Assembly: GCF_003545715.1 (NCBI RefSeq)
Contig: NZ_QVNU01000001.1
Span: 1,295,962 to 1,359,961 of the forward strand
Direction of reading: 5' to 3'
Source: Taibaiella koreensis
Lineage (GTDB): Bacteria > Bacteroidota > Bacteroidia > Chitinophagales > Chitinophagaceae
Length of the DNA: 64,000 bases
Below are positions 53,977 through 63,000 of this stretch, piece by piece. The stretch's first letter is position 1. The number at the start of each line of letters is the position of its first letter. A model generated the notes under the pieces. The model was not told the origin of the DNA. It searched no databases and saw only the letters and a program-made list of their open reading frames with translations. A program made the position numbers and the translations under genes.

Positions 53977-54186
53977 AAGAACAATGAACCATTCAGCATA
54001 ATTGGGTTCTGCCACAGCCGATTGCAAACAATAGCCCAATCCCAAAGCATGTGGAAGATTCTTTTACGTCAAGGTAAAGGAACCGAGAACCGACACTGTC
54101 GGGCATTCCAATAGATGGAACCAGCGGCTGTGTTGCAAATGTGGCTCTTTTTATAGGGGCAGATCCGTTCCGGGGGCGTAGGTCCG
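53977..54186. other. Intergenic sequence before the yceI promoter
   Basis: 210 bp between the MITE and the FNR-like box. I see no gene or clear hairpin; parts look like decayed coding sequence but nothing is identifiable. Confidence 0.35.
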
Positions 54187-54187
54187 C

Positions 54188-54255
54188 TTGATTTTTATCA
54201 AGTGCTTTTCTTATTAAATATCATTGGCGACCCTTCCCGTAGCATAGTACTTTTG
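54188..54255 (+). promoter_or_regulatory. FNR-like box and promoter of the yceI operon
   Basis: TTGATTTTTATCAA (54188-54201) fits the FNR consensus TTGAT-N4-ATCAA. Downstream are TTG (54224-54226) and, 21 bp later, TACTTTTG (54248-54255), an exact Bacteroidota -7 element. The box centre is 53.5 bp before the -7 element, placing it near -67. The stretch CTTTTCTTATTA between box and promoter recurs upstream of the pirin gene. Confidence 0.75.
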
Positions 54256-54299
54256 CTTTCTTCATATCAAATATTCATTTTTAACACAAAACCAATTGA

Positions 54300-54878
54300 A
54301 TGAAAAAGATCGCAATTTTAGCGGCAACTGTATTATCGTTGTCTTACAGCACGGCCTCCCTGGCGCAAACCTGGAGTGTAGATAAAGCACACTCCCGTTT
54401 CGGATTCGGTGTTACCCACCTTTCTATTTCCGAGATCGATGGTAATTTCAAAAACTTCGAAGCGACCATTAATGCCAGCAAGCCTGATTTTTCAGATGCG
54501 ACCTTCGACATCAGCGCCGAGATGGCTTCCATTAACACCGATATCGAGCAGCGCGATGCCCATCTGAAATCTCCCGATTTCCTGGATGCCGAAAAATACC
54601 CGACGCTGACATTCAAAAGCACTTCCTTTAAAAAAGTAAGTGGCAAAAACTATAAGCTTACCGGCAATCTTACGCTCCATGGCGTTACCAAACCCGTTAC
54701 TATCGATGTGGTGATCAACGGACCTATTACCCACCCCCAAAGCCAAAAATCTGTAGCCGGCTTTAAGTTTACCGGTAAGATCAAACGCAGCGATTTTGGT
54801 ATCGCTACTGCTATGCCCGCTTCTGCCCTGGGCGAGGAACTGCTGCTGATGGGCAATGCTGAATTCGCAAAGAACTAA
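54300..54878 (+). CDS. YceI-family periplasmic lipid-binding protein
   Basis: 192 residues with a signal peptide (MKKIAILAATVLSLSYSTASLAQ). The mature part is a lipocalin-like YceI domain: TWSVDKAHSRFGFGVTHL, DIEQRDAHLKSPDFLDAEKYP, LTGNLTLHGVTKPV and GIATAMPASALGEELLL. YceI proteins bind isoprenoid or amide lipids in the periplasm and are often stress-induced. First gene of a three-gene operon behind an FNR-like box; the next gene follows after 3 bp. Confidence 0.93.
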   Translation: MKKIAILAATVLSLSYSTASLAQTWSVDKAHSRFGFGVTHLSISEIDGNFKNFEATINASKPDFSDATFDISAEMASINTDIEQRDAHLKSPDFLDAEKYPTLTFKSTSFKKVSGKNYKLTGNLTLHGVTKPVTIDVVINGPITHPQSQKSVAGFKFTGKIKRSDFGIATAMPASALGEELLLMGNAEFAKN

Positions 54879-54881
54879 ACG

Positions 54882-55409
54882 ATGAGATATAAATCAATCC
54901 TGGCGGCGCTGCTCCTGATGATGGCGCTGCCCGCGCTGGCCGGTAGTAACTGGCAGCCGACCGACAAATACAGCATCCGTTTTTCGAGCAGCGATGCGAG
55001 CGGTATATTCAAGACCTTCAATGGTACGCTGGTATTTGATGAGCAAAACCCTGCTGCATCCCGTTTTACGGCAGTGATCGATGTAGCCTCTATCAATACC
55101 GGCAACGGCTTGCAGAACAAGCATGCTAAAGGCGCAGAATGGTTCGATGCTGCTACTTATCCCCAGATCCGGTTTACATCCGAAAAGATAGCGAAGGCCG
55201 GCAACGGCTACCAGGCAACGGGTACCCTGGAGATGCATGGCGTCAAAAAACAGGTAACGATCCCTTTTACCTTCCAACGTAAAGGCAATACAGGCACCTT
55301 CAGCGGCAGTTTTTCAGTCAACCGGAACGACTACCACATCGGTAAGGCGGGAAACAAAGTGAGCGAGGCGATCAAGGTCGATATCAGCGTGCCTGTGGTT
55401 CAAAAATAA
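54882..55409 (+). CDS. YceI-family protein, divergent paralogue
   Basis: 175 residues with a signal peptide (MRYKSILAALLLMMALPALAG). YceI domain: FKTFNGTLVFDEQNPAASRF, VASINTGNGLQNKHAKGAEWFD, GTLEMHGVKKQVTIPF. It is a secreted beta-barrel lipid binder with lower similarity to its neighbour than two recent duplicates would show. It starts 3 bp after the first yceI gene. Confidence 0.9.
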   Translation: MRYKSILAALLLMMALPALAGSNWQPTDKYSIRFSSSDASGIFKTFNGTLVFDEQNPAASRFTAVIDVASINTGNGLQNKHAKGAEWFDAATYPQIRFTSEKIAKAGNGYQATGTLEMHGVKKQVTIPFTFQRKGNTGTFSGSFSVNRNDYHIGKAGNKVSEAIKVDISVPVVQK

Positions 55410-55419
55410 ACAGAGAAAT

Positions 55420-55833
55420 ATGCTACGGAAAATATTGCTACATGGCTTTGGCGCCGGCATCCTGGCCGCAATAGCGGCGCTGGTATACCAGCAGATCTAT
55501 TTCAAATCCCTGGGCGCCGATTTTAGTACGGTGATCTCCGCTGCAGGCATCGTGGCGACATCTGTGGGGGCTACTTTGCTGGCCTCATTTGCCTATGGCT
55601 TTCTGTTCCAGAAATCGTTGAAGGACAAAGCGCCGGTGGTATTTAACCTGTTACTGTTGCTGCTTTCCTTCGTCAGTATTGCGGGCCCGTTTGCTGTTAA
55701 GCTCCCGCTGGAACTGGAAGCACCTGAATTGTTTCCCGGCCTCACGGTGCCCATGCATTTCTTTCCTGCGCTGGCCTGGCTGGCCCTGAGCCCGCTGTTT
55801 GATCCCGTAAAGGTGATATCGAAAGCAGAATAG
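55420..55833 (+). CDS. Small four-helix membrane protein of the yceI operon
   Basis: 137 residues, four hydrophobic segments (HGFGAGILAAIAALVYQQIY, GIVATSVGATLLASFAYGF, VVFNLLLLLLSFVSIAGPF, HFFPALAWLALSPLF). It is an inner-membrane protein of unknown family, 10 bp after the second yceI, and likely works with the YceI proteins. A strong hairpin follows. Confidence 0.75.
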   Translation: MLRKILLHGFGAGILAAIAALVYQQIYFKSLGADFSTVISAAGIVATSVGATLLASFAYGFLFQKSLKDKAPVVFNLLLLLLSFVSIAGPFAVKLPLELEAPELFPGLTVPMHFFPALAWLALSPLFDPVKVISKAE

Positions 55834-55862
55834 CGATGCTATAATAAACGGTAAATGATAAA

Positions 55863-55894
55863 GTAAAGCCGGGGCCGATTGGTTCCGGCTTTAC
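55863..55894. terminator. Bidirectional terminator between convergent genes
   Basis: A perfect 10-bp stem GTAAAGCCGG/CCGGCTTTAC with a 12-nt loop lies between the yceI operon and the convergent membrane-protein gene. Both arms give short U-runs. Confidence 0.7.
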
Positions 55895-55899
55895 TATGC

Positions 55900-56712
55900 T
55901 TAGCGATGTGATAAGACCATGAACAGGATATAGAGCAATAGTCCCAGGAAAGTAAGTGCGAAAAAGACCAATACCAGGATCATTATGCGCTTTGCTGATG
56001 GCTTTTCGGACGCTGGTCTGCTTTCGCCGGCCCTTTTGAGATGGATAATGCCGGCCTCATCCAGCTTGAACAGCACAACAGCACCGATAACCACGATACC
56101 CAGTATGATCAGCAAGGGGTAGCGCCGCTCACGCCAATTCTGCCAATAAGCGCCACGAGCCTTGCTGTATGCTTCCTCATCGATGTAGACCTTACTGATA
56201 AACCAATTCCGGCCATCTGCCGACAGCCCGAAATCGGCCGCGACGCTCTGTCTGTCCTTTAACGCAAAATACAGCGTACGGGAGCAATCCAGTGTCACCG
56301 TGTCCGGGCCCAGTACCGTCTTTACTTTACCGCCATTGAACGAGCCCTTGTATTTTCGCTTGCTCACATCGAGCAAAGGCAGGGTTGCATGCGTTGATAC
56401 GGAGCGCCAATAACCGGCCAGCATAGGGATTTTGTTGTAATTGAACGCGATAAGCCCCCATAGCAACAAAGCAGGACCCAAACTGGCGCCCAGTGAGGAT
56501 AGTAGCTTCTCATTTCGTTCGCGTAGATAACGACGCACCAGGTAAAAAATATAAAAATAACAGGCTATGCCCAGACCGATAAGCACGCCGGGTATATGCC
56601 GGTCGGTATACATTTCCAGCACGGCATTGCCGTAAAAGTATAGAGACAGAAAAATGAAAATGATTCCTGTAAAGATCAGAAGGTCCCTCCGGCTGCTGCG
56701 CGACATGTGCAT
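55900..56712 (-). CDS. Hypothetical multi-span membrane protein
   Basis: 270 residues. Hydrophobic segments: DLLIFTGIIFIFLSLYFYG, GVLIGLGIACYFYIFYLV, LGPALLLWGLIAFNY, YPLLIILGIVVIGAVVLF and a C-terminal ILVLVFFALTFLGLLLYIL. A soluble loop of about 100 residues in the middle (GKVKTVLGPDTVTLDCS, DFGLSADGRNWFIS) may be a beta domain. No recognised family. The start could also be two codons later (MSRSSRR). Confidence 0.7.
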   Translation of the reverse strand: MHMSRSSRRDLLIFTGIIFIFLSLYFYGNAVLEMYTDRHIPGVLIGLGIACYFYIFYLVRRYLRERNEKLLSSLGASLGPALLLWGLIAFNYNKIPMLAGYWRSVSTHATLPLLDVSKRKYKGSFNGGKVKTVLGPDTVTLDCSRTLYFALKDRQSVAADFGLSADGRNWFISKVYIDEEAYSKARGAYWQNWRERRYPLLIILGIVVIGAVVLFKLDEAGIIHLKRAGESRPASEKPSAKRIMILVLVFFALTFLGLLLYILFMVLSHR

Positions 56713-56863
56713 GATGGCATTTATGTAAAAATACTGAAAGCGGGGTGCGGTCGGACCCGGTATGCATATTTGCCGGATAAATCGCCGGAAATGCCTGTCT
56801 GGTACCGAAATGCGGCAACACTTTTGTTTTGTTGTTACATTTGTGGCGGAATCGCCCCCTGCT

Positions 56864-57451
56864 ATGCCCTACGAATCCTTAAGGACTTATATCAACCATT
56901 ATGCCGGAACGGAGCTGACGGATGAAGAGTTTGCTCTTGTTATGGAGGCCTGTACGCCGCGCAAGTACCGCAAAAAGCAATACCTGCTGCAGGCGGGAGA
57001 GGTATGCAAATATGTAGCTTTTGTGATCAGCGGCGCTTTCCGGATGTATTCGGTCGATGATAAAGGCGTAGAACATATACTGCACCTTGGTATCGAGAAC
57101 TGGTGGGTGGCCGACCGCGAGAGCTCGCTGATGCTGACACCTTCCCGGTACAATATCGATGCCGTGGAAGATTCGGAAGTGCTGCTCTTTACCTCTGAAA
57201 AAATGCAGGAGCTCATTGCCACGGTACCGGCCATACCTAAAATGATGGCCCGCCTCGATCAGCGCAATTTTATCGCCAGCCAGAAACGGATCCACGCTTC
57301 GATCAGCCTTACCGCCGAAGAACGTTACCTGGAGTTGCTCGAAAACAATCCTGTGTTCCTGCAACGCTTTCCGCAGAACATGATCGCCTCCTACCTGGGC
57401 ATTACCCCCGAGACCTTAAGCCGCATCCGTAAAAAAGCTTTGCAACGGTAA
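56864..57451 (+). CDS. Crp/Fnr-family transcriptional regulator
   Basis: 195 residues. A cyclic-nucleotide-binding fold (LLQAGEVCKYVAFVISGAFRMY, LHLGIENWWVADRESS) is followed by a winged HTH whose recognition helix reads TPETLSRIRKKAL. The E..SR spacing matches FNR proteins, which read TTGAT half-sites. There is no FNR-type iron-sulfur Cys cluster, so its signal is unknown. It sits between two operons that both carry TTGAT-N4-ATCAA and is their likely regulator. I chose the Met of MPYESLRTYINHYAG; a TACATTTG -7-like element lies just upstream (56836-56843), and upstream in-frame residues look non-coding. Confidence 0.88.
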   Translation: MPYESLRTYINHYAGTELTDEEFALVMEACTPRKYRKKQYLLQAGEVCKYVAFVISGAFRMYSVDDKGVEHILHLGIENWWVADRESSLMLTPSRYNIDAVEDSEVLLFTSEKMQELIATVPAIPKMMARLDQRNFIASQKRIHASISLTAEERYLELLENNPVFLQRFPQNMIASYLGITPETLSRIRKKALQR

Positions 57452-57580
57452 GCTGCTGAAGAGCGGACAGGATACTTCCAGAGTCCCCGTCATTTCACAT
57501 TTCTGCTTTTGTCGAAAATCAAACCGGCTCCGCTCTCATAGTGAGCCAAGCCGAACCATGAAAAGGCTGTACCGCCCGGC

Positions 57581-57648
57581 TTGATTTTAATCAACTCCTT
57601 TTCTTATTATATGTCATTGGAAAAAGGCCCCCGAAAGTTGCAATTTTG
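57581..57648 (+). promoter_or_regulatory. FNR-like box and promoter of the pirin-yceI operon
   Basis: TTGATTTTAATCAA (57581-57594) is a perfect FNR-type palindrome, followed by TTG (57617-57619) and, 21 bp later, CAATTTTG (57641-57648; 7 of 8 to TAnnTTTG). Box-to-promoter spacing is identical to the yceI operon (53.5 bp from box centre to -7 start), and CTTTTCTTATTA.AT.TCATTGG is shared. Confidence 0.75.
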
Positions 57649-57674
57649 TATCTGTAAAGCAAAAGCGCAATATC

Positions 57675-58547
57675 ATGCAAAAGCCTGTAGCCACACAATA
57701 CGGTGGCACCAATGCGAGAGTAGGAGAGATGCTGGTGAACCGGGTAATGCCCAACCGGTATATCGAAGCCGTAGGCCCTTTTGTGTTCCTGGATCATATC
57801 TATCCTTATACTTTGCCGCAGCAACCGGCAGCGCCCGATGGCGCTTATGCACACCCGCACCGTGGTATTGCTACATTTAGCTACGTCTTTAGCGGTGCGC
57901 TGGAGCATTACGACAGCAAGGGACATCATGGTAAAGTGACCGCTGGTGGCGCACAATGGATGAAAGCCGGGAAGGGAATTGTTCACGATGAGTTCCCGGG
58001 CCGGGGCACAGCGCAGGAAAACGGTATTTTCCATTCCCTGCAATTCTGGATCAACCTGCCGACTGTGGTTAAGGAAGAGGCGCCCGAGTACCTGAACATC
58101 AATGATGAGGCCTTTACAAAGGTGATGCTGCCTTCCGATGCTGGTACCATGAAGGTATTGATAGGGATGTGTGGCGACCATGCCTCGCCGGTAAAGACCT
58201 TCAGTCCGCAGTTCCTTTACCATTACCGGATCAATCCCAAATCCAGCTATACCCTGGAGACCAGGCCGGGCTTGGAATACGCGGCATTTGTGCCAACGCA
58301 GGAAGTGATGATCAACGGTATTGCGACCGGCAATAGCGAGATCGTGTCTTTCGGTTTGGAGGCCGGCGATATTGTGATCAGCAATCCACAGATCACGGCG
58401 GCCGATGTAATGGTTTTTGGCGGCGCACCCTATACCGATCCTATTGTCGCTGAAGGGCCGTTTGTAATGACCAGCAGGGCCGGTATTGCCACCGCTTACC
58501 GTGACTTTTTCAATGGTGAATACGGTACTATAAATTACGAGCAATAA
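57675..58547 (+). CDS. Pirin-family bicupin protein
   Basis: 290 residues. The N-terminal cupin carries the metal ligands of pirins (PFVFLDHIYP, AHPHRGIATFSYV, GGAQWMKAGKGIVHDEF) and a second cupin covers the C-terminal half (VKTFSPQFLYHYRINP, GAPYTDPIVAEGPFV). Pirins bind Fe; some act as quercetinases, others as redox-linked regulators. The role here is unknown. A yceI gene follows after 39 bp, likely co-transcribed under the FNR-like promoter. Confidence 0.9.
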   Translation: MQKPVATQYGGTNARVGEMLVNRVMPNRYIEAVGPFVFLDHIYPYTLPQQPAAPDGAYAHPHRGIATFSYVFSGALEHYDSKGHHGKVTAGGAQWMKAGKGIVHDEFPGRGTAQENGIFHSLQFWINLPTVVKEEAPEYLNINDEAFTKVMLPSDAGTMKVLIGMCGDHASPVKTFSPQFLYHYRINPKSSYTLETRPGLEYAAFVPTQEVMINGIATGNSEIVSFGLEAGDIVISNPQITAADVMVFGGAPYTDPIVAEGPFVMTSRAGIATAYRDFFNGEYGTINYEQ

Positions 58548-58586
58548 ATAAAATCCAATCTTATAAAATTCAAAAAAACGAGTAAA

Positions 58587-59114
58587 ATGGCAACAACCAA
58601 CTGGGCATTCGACCCCGCACATTCCGAGCTTCAATTCAAAGTAAAGCACCTGCTGATTTCCACCGTTACCGGTAATTTTAAAGAGCTGACCGGTTCTGTA
58701 GTCGCCGGCGACAGCTTCGATGATGCCCGTATTCAATTTGAGACCAGCATCGATTCGTTGTCTACCCACAACGAGCAGCGCGATCAGCATCTTAAAGGCG
58801 CCGATTTTTTCGAAGCCGATCAGTTTCCCAAGCTGAGCTTTACGTCAACCCGTTTCGAAAAGAAAGGCGAGGATCACTACAATCTCGAAGGAGACCTGAC
58901 AATAAAAGGCATTACCAAACCGGTAAGCCTGAACGTAGAATACAACGGTACGGCACAGGATCCCTACGGCAATACCAAGGCTGGCTTTGAACTGAACGGC
59001 AAGATCAACCGCAGCGAATTTGGTCTTACCTGGAATGCCCTTACCGAAGCCGGCGGCATGGTCGTGAGCGATGAAGTAAAGCTGTTGGGCAACATACAGC
59101 TGATCAAGCAATAA
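58587..59114 (+). CDS. YceI-family protein without signal peptide
   Basis: 175 residues: WAFDPAHSELQFKVKHLLIS, HNEQRDQHLKGADFFEADQFP, LTIKGITKPVSLNVEYNG, GLTWNALTEAGGMVVSDEV. This is a complete YceI domain starting right at the N-terminus, so it is probably cytoplasmic, unlike the two exported paralogues at 54300. Second gene of the pirin operon, ended by a strong terminator. Confidence 0.92.
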   Translation: MATTNWAFDPAHSELQFKVKHLLISTVTGNFKELTGSVVAGDSFDDARIQFETSIDSLSTHNEQRDQHLKGADFFEADQFPKLSFTSTRFEKKGEDHYNLEGDLTIKGITKPVSLNVEYNGTAQDPYGNTKAGFELNGKINRSEFGLTWNALTEAGGMVVSDEVKLLGNIQLIKQ

Positions 59115-59143
59115 TTGTTTTTGTGTTGATGGATAATGTGAAG

Positions 59144-59171
59144 GAGGCTGGCCGAAAGGTCAGCCTCTTCT
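59144..59171 (+). terminator. Terminator of the pirin-yceI operon
   Basis: A 10-bp stem GAGGCTGGCC/GGTCAGCCTC (one G-U pair) with a GAAA tetraloop, followed by TTCT. It lies 30 bp past the yceI stop. Confidence 0.7.
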
Positions 59172-59362
59172 GTTGGCGGGTAATAGAAACACAAATATTC
59201 CGAAATGATGCAGATATTGCTTTTTAGCTACAGTTAATCATTGGTGGTTTTCCGGTAGCGGGCAGTTGGATACCTTGCTTCAACACTGCCGAACAACCAC
59301 CCCAGGGCGTTGCTTTAAGGCTAAAGACAGGGGAGGATATTATTTAAAATTAAATAGTAAAC

Positions 59363-59596
59363 ATGAAAAGAGTAAAAGCAGGAATCTCGAAGCTAAATCT
59401 TGACAAGAAAACGATTTTATCCCTGGAAAGCGGAGGCAAAAACATCGTAGGCGGTATCTCCGGATTTTTATCCTGCATCGATACCACACCGCCACCTAAA
59501 CCCGTTTCCACACCGCAAGACTGGGCCTGCACCGTTACACACCCTACTACCCTTAATAATTGTCCCTCTATGAAAATAAGCTGTATCGGATCGTAA
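59363..59596 (+). CDS. Lanthipeptide-like RiPP precursor (Bacteroidota class I type)
   Basis: 77 residues. The leader has the LNLDKKTI block typical of Bacteroidota lanthipeptide/RiPP precursors (MKRVKAGISKLNLDKKTI), then a Gly-rich turn (SGGKNIVGGISGF). The C-terminal core is full of Ser, Thr, Pro and Cys (SCIDTTPPP, DWACTVTHPTT, NCPSMKISCIGS), with four Cys available for thioether rings. No modification enzyme, protease or transporter gene is visible within 4 kb on the right or in the left flank, so it is an orphan precursor. The product is inferred from the leader pattern only. Confidence 0.7.
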   Translation: MKRVKAGISKLNLDKKTILSLESGGKNIVGGISGFLSCIDTTPPPKPVSTPQDWACTVTHPTTLNNCPSMKISCIGS

Positions 59597-59620
59597 CGAT
59601 GTTTTTAATACGGATCCGGT

Positions 59621-59878
59621 TTAAGTAATTTCACCTGGAAGGAAGAGGTTGGCCCCTATGGGCCGCCTTTTCTTTATATAGCTAGTGTATGCTTTCGCTT
59701 GTGTTGTTAGTCTTTTTAGAATATGATCTTTTAATGGACGGTAAAGATCCTCTGGCTCGATTGGACGGCTTCTTTTAATCAGATATTTTTGAGGTGGCTT
59801 CTGTTCCCTTACGCAGAAATAACAGTCATACCGGCCGAGACGCTTTTCTTTATGATCTATATTTGTGGCCAATGGCAT
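59621..59878 (-). CDS. Doubtful small ORF
   Basis: 85 residues (RLGRYDCYFCVREQKPP, then KRLTTQAKAYTSYIKKRRP), basic, no known family. Its 3' end overlaps the plus-strand terminator, which argues against it, but the gap between genes is otherwise empty. Confidence 0.25.
   Translation of the reverse strand: MPLATNIDHKEKRLGRYDCYFCVREQKPPQKYLIKRSRPIEPEDLYRPLKDHILKRLTTQAKAYTSYIKKRRPIGANLFLPGEIT
59646..59675 (+). terminator. Terminator of the RiPP precursor gene
   Basis: Stem GGCCC/GGGCC extended by AGG/CCT around a 4-nt loop, then TTTTCTTT. It lies 50 bp past the stop, which supports expression as a one-gene unit. Confidence 0.65.
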
Positions 59879-60002
59879 GCGATAAATAGCAAGTGATCGG
59901 GAGAAAGGCCGCCAGCTTCTGGCGGCAGGGGTTTGTAGTTTTGTGCTTCCCGGTTAAAGCGCGGCACTTTATCGGGCAATGCCTTTACCAAATACGATTG
60001 CT

Positions 60003-63000
60003 ATGAGCACAACCGATTTCAGGATCGATGCCAACCGGATACACAATGCAAGTATGGACAGCCTGCAGGAATACCTGCCCGGCGTCGAGATCATTTCCTA
60101 TGCCGTAGGCGCCCGCAGAGGCGGAGCCCCACCAACAACAGCTACCATCGCCATCGACGATCATATCCTGGTCATCGCCGAATTTGATAATGGTATACAG
60201 TGGTGCTATGAAAAAGCTGCTTTTGTGGCAGCAGTAGCAGAGCAACAACCTAATAGTCGCGCGCAGGATAACGCTGTTCCGGAGCTGCCGCTGCTCTGGC
60301 GGGATAACCGTTCGTCCAGGGGAATGGCATCGGGCGCATTGAAACTGCTGGGCATCAACCTGATCAAAATAACAGGTGCTTCCCAGCTGCAAGCTATCGC
60401 TGCCCGCATCGAAGCGCATAACGGCAATATCCTGTACCAGTGCGATCGCGAGCTCAACCTGCTTCTTTTCCATGATACCATATCGCGGGATGTCTCGCCC
60501 CGTTACCTGCTGCTCCTGCATGGCGCCGGCTCCGGAACGCGCAACACTTTCCTTGGGTTAAAGCAAGAGCAAGGCGGAAAGATATATGACGCTTTATACA
60601 AAAGATACAATGGCAACATCATTGCTTATGAGCACCGGACCCTTACCCAGGACCCGGTACGGAATGCGATCGATCTGCTACGGCAGTTGCCGGACAAGAT
60701 CGAGCTGGATCTCCTGAGCCATTCCCGCGGTGGATTAATAGGTGAGATTCTGGCACGCATGAGTACGGCGGGAGTGCAGGTAGCCTTTACGCCGCAGGAG
60801 ATTGCCCTGTTGGAACAAAACCCGGAAGCAACGGTACTATTGGCCGATATCCGGGAGCTACATACATTACTACAAAAGAAGAAAGTCGTCGTGCTCCGTT
60901 TCGTCCGGGTGGCCTGCCCGGCAGCCGGTACCACATTGGTATCGGAAAATATGGATGCCCTGCTGAACGTCCTGTTCAATATCCTGCATTTTGCTCACGG
61001 CGAAACTGTAAACGATGTGACCGGAGGTATAAGGGCGCTGACACTGGCCGTACTGCATGGAAAAAGCAACATAGAGATGCTTCCCGGCATCGCCTGTATG
61101 CGGCCCGATGCCAGCCTGATCAAAGTGCTGAATTTTAGAGAAACGCAAATCGATTCGCCCCTCTTTATTATTGCCGGCGCTGCGCAGGAAGCAGGACTGA
61201 CGGGCCGGTTACAGCCCTTCCTTATGGATATCTTTGCGGGAGAAGACAATGATCTGGTAGTCGATACGGCCTCAATGAAAAGAGGAACGCCACGCAGGCC
61301 GGCAACTGGTTTCTATGAAGAGCGCCGCGGCCATGTGAACCATTTCAATTATTTTGTTATTGCATCCCTGCTGGATGTGATCTGCGATGTACTCACCGGT
61401 AACGGACTTTCGGTCCGGCATGGTGCAACGGTACTCGAGGAAGACAACCAAGAACAGCCGCCGGCAATAGAAGCCCCGGTTTCCCGCGCCGGCACCGGCA
61501 TTGCAGACCAACCCGTTCTGTATGTATTACCCGGTATTATGGGTAGCCATTTGCAGGACGGTGCAGACCGTATATGGCTGGATTATTTCCGTATGGCTAC
61601 CGGTGGCCTGCGCCGGCTGCATATTGACGCCGCCACGGTAACCGCATCGGGTATTAACGGTAGCGCCTATAGCGACCTGGTGCATTACTTTGCCGATACA
61701 CATTATGTGATCCCATACGCTTATGACTGGCGCAAGTCGGTATTCGATGCCGCCAGCCTATTGAATGAAGCGGTAAGCTTAATGCTGGAAAAAACAGACC
61801 AACCGGTATGTTTTGTAGCGCATTCGATGGGAGGGCTGGTCCTTCGGGCGCTTGCTGTAAAATATCCCGATACCTGGAAGGCGTTGCAGGAGAGATCCTC
61901 ATTCCGGGTGCTCCTGCTGGGAACGCCCAACGAAGGCTCTTACGAAATACCCCGTGTATTATTGGGCAGAGGCCGCAACATCAACCTGGTCGCCTTGCTG
62001 GATATTACCCAGAGTAAAAGGGCACTACTGGCACAGTTTGTCCGCTATCCCGGTCTCCTGAACCTGCTCCCCGTGTCCGGCGATAACGACTTCCGGAAAA
62101 AAGCGCATTGGGAGCAGATAGCAAAAGCTTCCGGACTCGGTTATCCCTTGCCGGATGTACGGGACCTGAGAACCTTTGCCGAATTGATGCATCCGCCTTT
62201 CAGAGATTTCCGCTGGGATGCGGCTACTACCGTTTATATTGCCGGTAAAGACAAGCTTACCGCGAAAAAGATCGCGATCGATGTCGTGAACGGTAAGGTT
62301 GATTTCTATGGCACACCACGTGGAGATGGGAGTGTTACCTGGGACAGCATTCCCGGGGAGCTGCAGGCAGCAACTTATTATGTAGAAGCCCGTCATGGCG
62401 ACCTGGCCGCTCATGAAAATGCTTTTCCTGCTTACCGGGAATTGCTGAAGACCGGTAGTACAGCTTTGCTGCCGGCTATCGCTCCGGCACCGCGTGGCGA
62501 AGAGGAACGCCTGCTGCTGATGCCCGAAGCAGCTCCTGCGTTGCCTACAGGCGAGACGGAGCTGTCGAAGCGGATCATGGGGATGGCTGTTCCGGCTTCA
62601 GGTCCGGGGCAAAAGCAGGTACGCTTGTCGATCACGCATGGCGATATGGGGCATGCCTTGTACCCCCTGGTGGCCGGGCATTTTGCGGGAGATAGCATTG
62701 TACAGGCCGAGCAGGTGCTGAACCGGAAGCTGGGCGGCTATTTGGCTATTCGATATGATACCGGCAATTATCCCGGCCGTATTGGTACCCATGAGATCGT
62801 CTTCAAAAAGGATGCACGCCCAAGTGGCGGCGTTGTCGTAGGTCTTGGCGACTTCGGCAGCCTCACCGAAAATACCTTTTACCTCACTTTGCGGCAGGCG
62901 CTGATGAGCTATGTGACCGCATGTGCAGAGCAGGAGCCTGGCAAGGAAACCGCCGGTATCTCCACTTTATTGGTGGGATCGGGGTTTGGTGGCCTTACCA

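Noticed and set aside
57591..58790. Minus-strand open frame of nearly 400 codons
   Set aside because: It spans pirin and yceI in antisense, crosses their promoter, and the plus-strand proteins are unmistakable.
59908..59926. GCCGCCAG/CTGGCGGC hairpin as a terminator
   Set aside because: No T-run follows on the plus strand and no minus-strand gene with support ends there.
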